Assembly (NCBI GenBank): GCA_027886175.1
Contig: JAJNNQ010000137.1
Coordinates: 31,854,001 to 31,918,000, forward strand
Length of the DNA: 64,000 nucleotides
DNA from: Phylloscopus collybita
Taxonomy: Eukaryota; Chordata; Aves; Passeriformes; Phylloscopidae
Direction: 5' to 3'
Part shown: positions 50,025-60,600 of the stretch, in pieces
How positions within the stretch are numbered: the first letter of the stretch is position 1
Layout: each line of letters starts with the position of its first letter
Notes under the pieces: model-generated
Database searches by the model: none
Seen by the model: only the letters and a program-made list of their open reading frames with translations
What the model was told of the DNA's origin: nothing
Translations under genes and position numbers: made by a program

Positions 50025-50039
50025 TATATATATATATAT
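50025..50039. repeat. (TA)n microsatellite
   Basis: About seven TA units. Confidence 0.85.
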
Positions 50040-51444
50040 GTATTCCCTCATAATATATCTAAACTATCTTTCAATCTTTACATTATTAACCTTGCAAGCA
50101 AATAACCCCCCCTTTTTTAACAGGTGGGCAAATTGAAGAGTAGATTATAGCAAATATTTGGCTGCTTTAAAAACAGATAGGTATAGGTGTGTGGGTATAT
50201 GTGGCAACTTGAAAGTCAAAAAGAAATCTTTGGCCGAGCAGGAACTAAATCAAAGCCCACCAATATTAATTCTAGAACACTTTTCTGTTGCATTATAAAA
50301 GGAATGTTCTGCCACATTAACTATACAAGCAACCTGCTGTACCATTACCAGTTATCTTAAGTTAAGGTTTCTATTTGTGTTGTCACTGCCTGCACAGAAT
50401 AAAGACAAATCCTATCATCAAAATCAATTCCAGCCCTGTATGAATATAAAACCTGTAGGGTATTTTCTGGGCATATCAATGCTTTTATCTGACATCTAAT
50501 AGGTTCATATTATCTTCATTTCTCAGTTGTAATTAAATGTAATGATTGCATATTTATTTTTATTTGCAAAGGCAGTTGCTTGTACAATAAAATTTGATTT
50601 AATCGATTGAAGACTCATTTAATGGACTTTTGAGGACCAAATGCATGTAAACAGTACTCTAATCAGACATCAAAACACACATAAATCAAAGTAATTAAAT
50701 CAATGTAACACTAAGAAAATTGTTAACCAGACAGATTTTTTTTTAAAAAGCAATAAAATATATGATTTAAGATCTCAGTTAAGAGAACAGCTACAATACT
50801 GATAGCTGTATCCACTGTTGCTCTCATTAAATAGCTGTCCCTGATCAGAGCCTTGTGATCAAGGTGTCATAATCAGGAACTGAGCACAATATCGTCCCCA
50901 TAAAATTTCTTCAGTACAAACTGGAGAAGACCATGGAAGAAACCAGAAATAGCTGTCATGGTGGAAAATTATAATGTAACTGTATGTTCAGAATATTAAA
51001 GCCATTAACATTTCCTACATCTTACACATGACACAAATTAGTTGAAAGTTTAGACTTTCAACTAGGATAGCCAGTATAAAGTTTGACAACCCTCTTCCAT
51101 GTGTGCTTAATCACAGTGCTTTGTGAAAATAAACCTCCAAGTATGTAATTGAATCGAACATTTGTTTTCTCATTCTTTTTTGACAAGAGTAACTCACCTC
51201 TCACATATATCCTCACACAAGGCAGAAGGGCCTTTCTCATAGATATTTGTCTGCTCTTCTTACCAAGGTAGCTACTTGCTTTGTGGCTGCTGGGGTACGT
51301 TTGCACAAACTCTCCATCCAGGTGGCTCCAGGCATGACCAGCATCTGAAACCAAGGTCAGCTGCATGTGTAACCAGTTTAAATGCCCATTGATGCATACA
51401 AAATGTAAAAAACTTGAGATGCAGCTGTCATCAATAGACCACTA

Positions 51445-51965
51445 TGATGGGTTCTCTCACCTGACATTCATAGCAGCTGGCTGTTCACAGCAGAGTTTCA
51501 TTTGTATTCTTGTCACAGTGAGGGTAGCTGCGACAAACCTTTGGGTCCCCTGACTTCAGGGCAGAGGGTGGCAAGAAAATAATTAGGAGAGGGAACAATG
51601 GTTGGCACTAGAAAAAGAACATTTTAACAAGAGATAAAAGAAAATAGTGATGGTGCCCCAAAAACCATGCACAGTATCCAGGAGAACTCTGTGGGGGTAA
51701 CCAACTGATGACCCGGCACTGAGGAAAACATGACAATATATAGGGTAGGTCTGAGGGTAAGGGTCCAATCAGAAACTGGAACTGGGAATGTAACCATATT
51801 TGTACAACATAACTGACCAAAAAAAAAAAAAAAATTATATAAAAACAACTGCATTAACATGCAAACTCCCATGAACCTTCACTCCTCACTGTAACTAGAA
51901 AGGGGTTTCCTACGGTCTTAGGTTTATAGTTGCTTCAGCTTGGTCAACTCTCACATACTCTAACA
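51445..51965 (-). mobile_element. ERV LTR-like unit, minus orientation
   Basis: Read on the minus strand, the unit starts 'TGTTAGAGTATGTGAG' (51965). It carries a T-run, a 'GATTGGACCC' inverted CCAAT box (51769-51765), a TATA box (CTATATATTG, 51743-51734), a T-rich stretch and 'GTCGCAGCTACCCTCACTG' followed by an AATAAA-like AATACA/ACAAATG (about 51508-51500). A CA end is possible near 51445. The CCAAT-TATA spacing of about 25 bases and the U5-like 'CACTGTGACAAGAATAC' stretch favour an LTR. I find no clear target-site duplication and cannot name the family. It may be a worn member of a songbird ERV1 or ERVK group. The minus-strand open frames at 51583-51872 are by-products. Confidence 0.5.
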
Positions 51966-54131
51966 TCTCGGTACATGTAGAAAGCAGGTAACAAGAGCTT
52001 TCTGCTGGTCGTGTGGACAGAAGAACATACACCTGTTTGTCCAGATGGTGAAAATCTGATATAAATAAGCAGTCATCACTACAACTGAAAATAATTCGAT
52101 CCCCCAGGTTATGTCTTTTTTCCTCCAGTGATCCTTTCTCTCAGTTTCTATCACAAAAGAAAAGGTAAGCCATTCAGGCCAGGATTTATCACTTCTAGCT
52201 TTAGGTATGTAATAACTGAGGCCAATTTAGAAGCCTCCTTGGCTGTAAGGTACCTTCTACAGTGAATAGAAATAGGCATCCACTGAGGGATATTTAGTCC
52301 ACGTAAGGTTAACTATTTTTAATCCTCCACCAACTAGTGAAAAAGATGGTAAAACACCTGTTACCTGACAAAGGGTACAATGGGTACAAATCCAAGTCTT
52401 ACTTCATAACCCAATTCATTCCAAGAACCCATGTGGGAATAGAAAAACTGGTGTGGATTAGTGGATGGCACCCAAGAATGCATTTTCAGGACTGCATGTC
52501 TGGATGACAGTGCTCTTACCACTAAAGATTCTTTTGGCCTTTTGCCCATAAATATGTTTCTACCAAGGTTCCTCCCTATGCAAGTGTGCTTTGAATCACA
52601 GTTTTGTCAATCCTGCCCTGATGTATCCTTCCTCCAGTGTCAGCTCCTATGTTCCACAGTCTTTGCTGATGATCTCCTCCAGTTTAATGAATTTGGTCAT
52701 TCCCCGTCCCCCAACAGCCTCTCTCCCACTTTGTACCTGGAAAAGGAGGTTCCCCAGCACCTCCACTTCTAAACTGTGCATTCCCAACCTTATTCAGGAA
52801 TGCATGCCACTCATCCCTTTTCAACCTGGATGGCAATGCTCTACAGAAGCTGCTTCTTTACTTGCTCCAAATATGTCTATGTGTTTTTCACATTAAATTT
52901 CTGTCATCTTTTCCCTGTCAGTCAGCACCCAACCCTTTCTCTTTTCTATACTGTTTTTCAGTCCTTTTTGATTTTTTCCATAAACATAAGTGAGGTTCCA
53001 ACATGGCTATACAACGTAATTATACTTGACATGAGGCCGGATTTCACAAACAGGCAATTCACCAGTTCATAATAGTAAACTTAAAATAAAATTGTCTTTT
53101 CAAATAAACTGACATGGTTTGGTTGATATCAAACCTGAGAATTTAGACCTTTATTAGGTTAAAAATGAAAGCTTAACAGATGGCTTTTTGGAAGCTATCT
53201 TACTCAAGATAGAATATCAGTATATTGTGATGGATCTTTAATATAAGCCAGAGGATTCCTTGAAATTTTTGCAGCTATTTGCCAAAGTAACCGCAGGTCT
53301 TTTGTGCATTTTCAATTTTTTTACTCAATGCACACCAAAAAATACAGATTATCTGAGTGTTTTTCAAAAGGTAAAATAGCAGAAAAACACCTTTTAGCAA
53401 GCAACTTCTCTTACTAGCAGTAAAACATGAAGGGATAGGGATTCTGCACCTGAAACCACTTAATGCTTTTATGGAAGCAATAAAATAGCTTCAGGTGTTT
53501 CTCAAGGAATGAGTTTTAAAACTGGTGGGGAGAAGATCCATCAAAAATAAATCAAAGCTTGTTTTGCTCATGCCACAAGAAGTGTGTGTAATAGAAGGTT
53601 ATTAAGACCAAAGCTACTTGCCGCATTGCCTCAGAACACTGTCCAATTGCCAAAGCATTCTCCAATCAATCAACCGTCAGCCTCATTTCTCCTTGCCAGC
53701 ACTGACAAGTCACCATCTGACTGTAGATTATGAGATAAAAGAGAGCTAGTAGCTTTGTTTCCTTCTTTATTAAATTATTTGCAACACTCTGTTCTGTCTT
53801 CAAGACAGGTGTGAGCAGATAAGGAAAACCTGCACTTTCTGGAAAATTATTTCAAAACATAGATCAAAATATAGTCTGATGTCTAGGCAAGGTGTTAATT
53901 AAAAATGTATATAAATATAATAGGATTTGAATAACCAAATACGTAATAGCTAAAATAATACTATTCAGCATTAGAAGAAATCTCATTCATAAGATACCTA
54001 CAGGTATCTCAGCTCATTTTTGGAAACTACGTATGAAATTCTTTTTTGCTATAGATTTCTTTAATAAATTCACTAAAAATTGCTTCTTTTCCTTATTATT
54101 TATATATGAGCTACCCTGTTTGACCCTGACC
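51966..54131. other. Unique noncoding DNA
   Basis: No gene is recognised. The GC-richer patch at 52440-53060 has overlapping short open frames in several phases, which suggests low stop density and not coding. It may be an old unidentified repeat. Confidence 0.5.
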
Positions 54132-54209
54132 CTGCCTCAAAGCTCAGGTGGTTAGAGCATCGTGCTAATAACCCCAAGCTTGTTGTGGGTTCAATCCCTG
54201 TAAGGGCCA
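54132..54209 (+). mobile_element. tRNA-Ile-like SINE head or tRNA pseudogene
   Basis: The sequence has a perfect D-arm 'gctcaggtggttagagc' (54142-54158), an anticodon loop 'ctaataa' with AAT (isoleucine), a B box 'ggttcaatccc' and an acceptor end 'aagggcca'. The anticodon stem has two mismatches, the variable loop has about three extra bases, and the 5' acceptor strand does not pair with the 3' strand. It is therefore not a working tRNA gene. The head is very like that of the SINE at 29583, which points to the same SINE family. Unlike that copy it has no recognisable CR1 tail after 'ccattctaatcc'. It is either a 3'-truncated SINE or an independent tRNA pseudogene. Confidence 0.8.
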
Positions 54210-54394
54210 TTCTAATCCTTAAACACTAAGAATTTAAGGATTTTCAGAATAACTGGTGTAATTTACATTTTATAATACAAATCTGGAGTTATACCACAAA
54301 AAAGCATATAGAAAAATAGATGTCCACGTTAAAGTCAGTACTTTGTATCATCTCCTCCTTTACCTATTAATCCTACTACTAGCTATACCTGCCA

Positions 54395-54821
54395 TGGTCT
54401 TCCAGTGAGCAGGTGCACAAGAAGCCCAGAGGGACCATAGGCAGAACAGCTGACCTGAAATATCTAAAGGGGTATTCCATACCACAGAACATCATATTTG
54501 GTGGGCAGTTAACCAGGAGTCCCTGGTCTCTGCTTGGGAATGGGCTAGGTGTCTGTCTTCAGGTGATGAACAACTGTGCTGTGCACTGCATGTTTCTCTT
54601 GAGTTTTGTTCCCCTCTCTCTTTCATTACAACTATTATTATCAGTATTTTTAGTATTATTAGTATTGTATTATATTTTATTAAATATATTAAATCTTTCT
54701 TACCTCAACCCATGAGTTTTACTTTCTCTTCTGATTCTCTGTCTCACTGAGGTGGGGAAGAAGGGCAAGTGGGTGAGTGGCTGCATGGTGTTTGGCTACT
54801 GGCTGAGGTTAAACCATGACA
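54395..54821 (+). mobile_element. ERV LTR (U3-R-U5), ERVL-like songbird family, plus orientation
   Basis: Recognisable blocks in order are 'gcaggtgcacaagaag', 'cagctgacctgaaat', 'ggggtattccataccac', 'ctgcttgggaatgggct', an (ATT)-rich stretch, two ATTAAA poly-A signals (54679-54684 and 54688-54693), 'cctcaacccatgagtttta', 'ctcttctgattctctgtc', 'gtggctgcatggtgtttgg' and the end 'ggttaaaccatgaca' at 54821. This is the conserved R-U5 and end of the LTR family that also supplies 3690-4110. The 5' portion of U3 upstream of 54395 is missing. There is no retroviral body on either side. It is the best-preserved 3' end among the plus-strand copies. Confidence 0.88.
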
Positions 54822-56119
54822 CCTATTCATCTTCATCAAATATAGCTGTGACTCTGCCAAAGGTATTGGTCTTCAACTTGTTCACCAAGGAAATGTCTAT
54901 GAACACAAAGACCCACACTGCCTTTTTTATGCTGGACAGCCTAGGCACCAGCAATATCCTTAATTGTTAAGGTGTCGTTAAGAGCTTCTCTTAGATCTCT
55001 ATTTTACATACAAATATGTTTTCCAGTATTTCTCTTTGTGAAGAGCAAGAATTGAACAGCATTTCATGTAACTAAGTTTAAAGTAATTTCTAACTGCAGT
55101 CTTTGCTTTCAAAGATTAATTAAACCTTTTTGTCCTTTTAAGGCTGTATTTATTTTATTCATTTTGAATGTCATCTGGTCAGCTAGCTCACTGTGTGCAC
55201 AAGGAAGCATTTGAATTTATAGAAAAATTCATGCATGCTGCAAAGTTTTTGCAGGAAAAAAATACCAGAAAATTAGGAGAAAAAATAATCCTAGTTCATC
55301 AGCAAAGTGTTGTGATTAACAGAATTCCACTCATATACAGTATACGCACAGGACTGTTCTGATAAATCAGTAATATCAAGACTCTGTGGGAGTCTTTGAA
55401 AAACAGAGAGGATGCTTGTTAGAGGATTCTCACTATCTCTATTTGAAATGCATCAGAAGCTCATTTCAGCTACTCAGCAAATCCTTATTTAGCACGGACC
55501 TGCCAGCTTGGGCTCAGTGTGTCAGGGTGCATCAGTGTGTTCAGAAAAGTGATTTATTGTGGCACCATGAATGTCTAATTATGTGCATAGTTTACAGTTT
55601 TTCAAAAGGAAAGAGTCCAAACAAGTGAAAAGCTGAAATGAGATATGTTTCTTGTTACCAGCATTTGCTTACATGTGCCTGTTTTTTTTTCTTTAAATTA
55701 AATTATTTTCCATCCCTCTTTCCTCCTGCCTTATCAAAGCTATATTACATTACAGTCTTCCTTAGCTGGATATGTTTTTAAAGCAACTTTATGTCTCCTT
55801 CCCACAAAACATCATATTAATAATTTTTCTCATGTATGCTGGCTGACAGTCATTTTCAGCATCTACAATGCTATTAATTTCAGAGACATTAAACTTAAAA
55901 GAGAACTATTATTAAATAAAGCCAATACAGCATATAAACCACTGGGTTTAAAGTGCCTTTAACCTTGGGTTTTTTCCTGAATTATACAATTTTTAGTTTA
56001 ATTCCAGCCTTTCCAGATTTTCAGTCACTGCTTCCCATGGGCAGGTGCTCAGCCATCTCCAGGAGAGCAGGGCCACATCACACAAAATGGCTACTCAGAA
56101 AGACAAATACCATCGCTCC
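54822..56119. other. Unique noncoding DNA
   Basis: AT-rich sequence with no recognised gene. The interval at 56040-56119 may be a worn extension of the next LTR. Confidence 0.5.
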
Positions 56120-56429
56120 AAACGTCTCCACCTTCCTCCTCCTTTCCTCCACTTTATGTGTTGAGCATGATGTCATATGATCTGGAACACGCTTTTGGTC
56201 AGTTGGGGTCACCTGTCCCAGCTGTGTCTCTTCCCAACCCCCTGTCTTGTCCCCAGCATAGCAATGTGAAAAGCAGAAAAGACCTTGACTCCATGCCAGT
56301 GCCTCTTTGCAATAACAAAAACATCTCAATATTATGAACCCTGTGTTCAGCACAAATTCAAAACTTAACCCCATACACAGTGGCTACACTGTGAAGAAAA
56401 TTCACTCTACCCAAGGCAAAACCAGCACA
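56120..56429 (-). mobile_element. ERV LTR 5' part (U3), ERVL-like songbird family, minus orientation
   Basis: The plus strand reads 'gagcatgatgtcatatgat', 'cttttggtcagttggggtc', 'cccagctgtgtctcttccc', 'gtgaaaagcagaaaagacc', 'aaaacatctcaatattatga', 'aagaaaattcactctaccc' and ends 'ggcaaaaccagcaca' at 56429. On the minus strand the LTR therefore starts TGTGCTGGTTTTGCC, the usual 5' terminus of this family. It covers U3 as far as the position of the TATA box, which has decayed to 'ctttatgtgt'. R-U5 is lost. It shares blocks with 42781-43370. Confidence 0.85.
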
Positions 56430-56957
56430 GTTCAGAAGACAGAATTATTAATTCCCGTATAGCCTTTTACTGAAGTTTTCACTGAAGCAGCTCACAAATG
56501 TGAATTCATTTATCTTCAGAGTATTCAGTGATTATTAATATCTCCCTTTTATAAGATCGGGGAGAAAATTTAAGACAAAGGTTTTCACTTCTCATGCCCA
56601 GTTTGAGATATCTGTTGTTCCTTTTCACTCTTTGCAGAACATTTACAAAGCCCAGCTCTAATTGATTGCAGTTGCTGCTGTGAATGCTCAGCAATTATGT
56701 AGATCCAGGTGGAGGACGCTAAGTTGAAAACACAGCTGATGCCTAAACATAAAATTAGTGCCTGCCTTTGTAGAGTTTGCTTGAAGCAACTTACCCGTAG
56801 GAACACTTACAGCAGCAGAACAGAAAATAATTCTACTTATGAGCAACCAATTGCCTTAACCCTCCTGTCTCTTCCTACAGTTCTCTTGCTCACTTAATAT
56901 CTAGTTTTCAGTAATAGAAACAAAAGTGCAAGCAATGCTATTCTGGTTTTCCTCCCT

Positions 56958-57002
<45 letters not shown>

Positions 57003-57344
57003 CTTCCAGTTATATTTTCTTGTGAGAAAACTGAAACCAAAGCTGGGAGAGATGAAGCCCTGGTCCAGGTGATGCAGAATTGAGCAACCTCATACTACTC
57101 CTAGACTGTATGACAAACCACCTCTGCTCCTCAGTCCTGTGTACCCTTTGGGAAAACCAAAGCAAAACCACAGGCATATGCATCTGTTGCACACACTAGA
57201 TGAGCCCAATGTTCTCCAGATAAGTCAGACCAACTTATTCTCAGAGTAGCTGCTGTGCACCTTGCATACATGAATTGTAGGTCCAATGTGTTCAGAGTAG
57301 ATTACAAGTACAAGTATAATGTGACATTGACCCAGGATCTGGAG
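56430..57344. other. Noncoding DNA with a poly-T run
   Basis: Nothing is recognised apart from the homopolymer at 56961-56999. Short opposed open frames at 56506-56897 lack protein features. Confidence 0.5.
56961..56999. repeat. Poly-T run, 39 bases
   Basis: An uninterrupted T homopolymer preceded by 'cctccctctc'. No element is recognised on the side where a poly-A-tailed retrocopy would lie (after 57000 on the minus strand). Confidence 0.95.
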
Positions 57345-57668
57345 ATGAGATGACTGAGGGCTATCAGTATCTGAAGGGAGAGTGTGGAAAGGATGAAGCT
57401 CATTTCCGTGGTGTCCAGCAACAGGACAAGAGGGAACAGGCAGAAACTAATGCACAGGAAGTTCTACCTGTAATATGAGGAAGAACTTCTTTACAGTGCA
57501 GGATTGGCCAGAGAGGTTGTGAAGTCTCCCTCATTGGAGACATTCAAGAACTTTCTGGACACAATCCTGTGCCATGTGCTCTGGAATAACCCTGCTTGAG
57601 CAGGGAGGTTGGACCAGATGTCCCACTGGGATCCCTTCCAACCTTTCCCATTCTGGGACTCTGTGACT
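57345..57668 (+). mobile_element. CR1 LINE 3' end (CR1-J-like)
   Basis: A 5'-truncated CR1. Blocks in order are 'tatcagtatctgaaggg', 'caacaggacaagaggga', 'gaggaagaacttctttac', 'ggccagagaggttgtg', 'ttggagacattcaagaact', 'caatcctgtgccatgtgctc', 'aaccctgcttgagcaggg', 'ggttggaccagatgtccc', 'cccttccaacc' and a terminal 'cattctgggactctgtgac', which is the slightly mutated ATTCTGTG octamer repeat. It is better preserved than the copy at 40128-40527 and belongs to the same subfamily. No reading frame remains. The open frames on both strands at 57491-57806 are by-products. Confidence 0.95.
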
Positions 57669-60600
57669 TCTCTGTCAGGAGACAAAACTTTAACTCCAAG
57701 GCAACTACCTGAAAAAACGCTGTCTGAATTTCTGGTCTATTCACCAATTCTACTCAAACCTATTGTACCAGTCTGTTGTTTCAACTCCCAGGTTATCCTT
57801 GAGTGAAGTCTATGTAGGGAACAATAGGTCATGAATGGAAGAAAACAAGCAGAATACATGCTTTTAAGGGTAGTTTCATTCAGAATTTAGAGGCCAGTGT
57901 TCTAAACATTTATTGTGTTGATGTTAAAACATCTTACTGAAAACTGATGATGAAAAAAAATATTTTGTAGGAAAGATCAGAAACATTTATCAAAACTTAG
58001 GATAACAGAAACATCCATCTAAATGTTCACCCAAAATTAATTTAGACACATGGATCAAAGGGATTTAATTTTCAAGTCTGTAGACCAAGAAGAAAGACCA
58101 AGCATATTCCAAGAGAACATTCATCAGTTCTAATTCATAGGCAACTATTAAAAATTTAAGTAAATATGAAAATATGTTCCAGTCTTTATGTGAGGTTTTG
58201 AAAAAAAGCTAACTTACCAGAAGGTCATTAATATTAATTCTCTAGAATAAGAAATTATCTGTGGTTAGACAGATGCAGGTGATAAAAGAAAAATCATGAA
58301 CATATGAGAGTAAAGCATTATAATAAAATTCAGAAGAAGTACAAACACTAGTCTTTTTTACACTTTAACTCCCCTTTGAGATAACCCATTCACAATGGGC
58401 AGATGACTAATGGAATACAAACTAGTGAAAATCATCCAGTGATCACAATGTAACTTTACACCTTAACACATATCTTTGTTAGAGATATGAAGAGAACAGA
58501 TATTCAATTGTAATGCACTTAGAGATTTTATATCCTGCCTTCAGCTCATATATAGCTGAATTAAAAAGAACGCAGAATGATTACCAAAGGAAATAAAAAT
58601 ATTTTCTCCCATTGGTTTTATGATGATTTAAATGTTCTGCTACTTTCCACACCATAAGAGCAAAACAGAGAATGATGCAGGAAGAAATCTAACATGTTCC
58701 CTTTATCCAAAGAAGCAGTCTTCCTGAGATAGTATGTCAGATTGTATTTTGTTTCCCCAAGAAATACTTTTTTTTCCCCAAGAAATGAATGAGTTAACTC
58801 TGCCATTAGCCAGCAAATTCTGTGGCTCATAGGGAAAACTTGCCATGGGGTGATCAGTAGAACGTCACTTCTGTTCCAGAGAACTGTCCTCCTTACAATA
58901 AGTTCAAAATTTAGTGGGATGCAGACACTACCTTGAGGACACCTCTTTAGAAGTCTCATTGTGCATGACATCCTCTATGTGAGATGCTGTCACCCCTGTG
59001 TAAGTGTTGTATGCCCTGGACTTTTGCTTCCAGCCTCTTCTTTTCGAAACAGGTTCAGCTGCACCCAAACAATTCATAGTAGATGTTTGTCAGATATTTC
59101 AGTAAGACTCAAAAGTGATAGAGATCTCATAGTTTATTTGGATTACATACTCCAGAAGTGTAATTCTTAAAATAAAAAAAAAATTATTTTAGGAAACTTT
59201 CCTTCAACACAAGCCTGCTGACTATTATTGTTTCTCCAATGGTACAACATGTAATTTTTAAAAATGTAAATAAGCTAATTGAAAAACAAAATAAAAACCA
59301 CATCATTTAAACACTTTCAAAGCAGGATTTTTCAAAGCAATCCATGTATTTCTAATTTTTTTCTCGTCTTAAAAAAAATAGCATTCAAGTTTAAGCAACT
59401 GAACTGTGTGAAATATTAAGCCTCAACACACCAGCATGTTTCAACCAATTGTGGCTCCACCTAAACTCCCCTGACCCATTTTTCCCCTTAGCATGCATTA
59501 AGATCTCTCTACATAGGCAACTTGGGTTTGCTCTACCCACAATGAGCACCGAAGATGAACCATGTAATCACACGAGAATGGTGCTGTGTTCATACTGACA
59601 TGCTTAGCATCCCAGGTGAACACATTAGCTCAGATAATCATTACCTTAATACAGATATATGGTGCTTGGTCACAGCTGATCAGGTCTGGCAGCTCTGAGT
59701 GTGGGAAAAGTTATTTTTATCTGCTTGTATGTCTGTTTAAAGATATCCCAATTTACATCAAGGCTCTCTTCCTCAGACAGCACAGAGTGTTTTTAAATAA
59801 GAGTCCAAGTGAGAATGGGAAGTGTGTCCACAAAACTGAGATACTACACGTTAGCAAAAATGCGTGTAGTACTTGAGAACTGCAAGTATAGTAGTGTTTA
59901 CATAGAACTAGAGATATCAAGAGGTATAAAGTGATAAGGATGAAAGAAAATGAAGATTGTCTCCACACCTTATTAATGTATAGGTATCAGGATTCTCATA
60001 AATATAGTCAATAGACTGCTGTAAAGTTCAATTGGAGGTTAGGATAGAGAGAAGACTTTGCAGTGTGAAGGTGAGATAGCTAAAATTGGTTTACAGAACA
60101 GCTAATCTTCCATTGATATTTCTGAAATTTTTTGTAATTGTCTTTTTTGTTTTCTGATGCCCAGTAATTTCAGCCTTGTCCTTTATCAGCCTTTATATGC
60201 TGATTCTTGAACTCATAATCCATTTTCCATCTTTAGCTTTTTATTTTTTCACACAGCCTATCCAGGGCACCTAGGAACTTCTCCATCAGTGTAATGCACA
60301 CTCCCATCATGCAGCCAGACATAGCAGTGTGACAGAACTGCCATTGATCAAAACTGACTATATCCAGAAGTGTAAGTTGAGGAGGAATTCTGAAAATAGC
60401 TGTTAACAAATTTCTTTCATGTCTCCTGATTTGGACACAAATGTCTTGACTCATTTAAACATCTTAAAGAGTAATATCAAATGGATACAGACATTACTTG
60501 ATACTGCTAGTTGCCTTTGAAGGACCTTCGCTGCTGAGGGACTTTACTGAAGACCTCACCAATTCCTTTATTTTATTGCATTACCTTGGTGTTTATTAAT

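Larger units (their letters stand above)
43371..51444. other. 8 kb of unique AT-rich noncoding DNA
   Basis: No exon, RNA gene or transposon is recognised. Simple repeats within it are listed separately. Repeat-free, homeobox-motif-rich stretches lie at about 48100-48560 and 50525-50710; a consensus octamer ATGCAAAT lies at 49715-49722. Confidence 0.55.

Noticed and set aside
51058..51366. 102-codon minus-strand open frame next to the LTR-like unit, considered as a retroviral gene remnant
   Set aside because: No gag, pol or env motif can be seen in it.
52461..53072. Chain of overlapping plus-strand open frames of about 100 codons
   Set aside because: Different phases overlap and none shows a domain or splice pattern. 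The region is simply C/T-rich with few stops.
54132..54209. Functional tRNA-Ile(AAT) gene
   Set aside because: The acceptor stem does not pair, the anticodon stem has mismatches and the variable loop is enlarged; it is SINE-derived or a pseudogene.
58618..58971. 117-codon minus-strand open frame
   Set aside because: No domain is recognisable; the repeated motif in it comes from a small DNA duplication at about 58750-58786.
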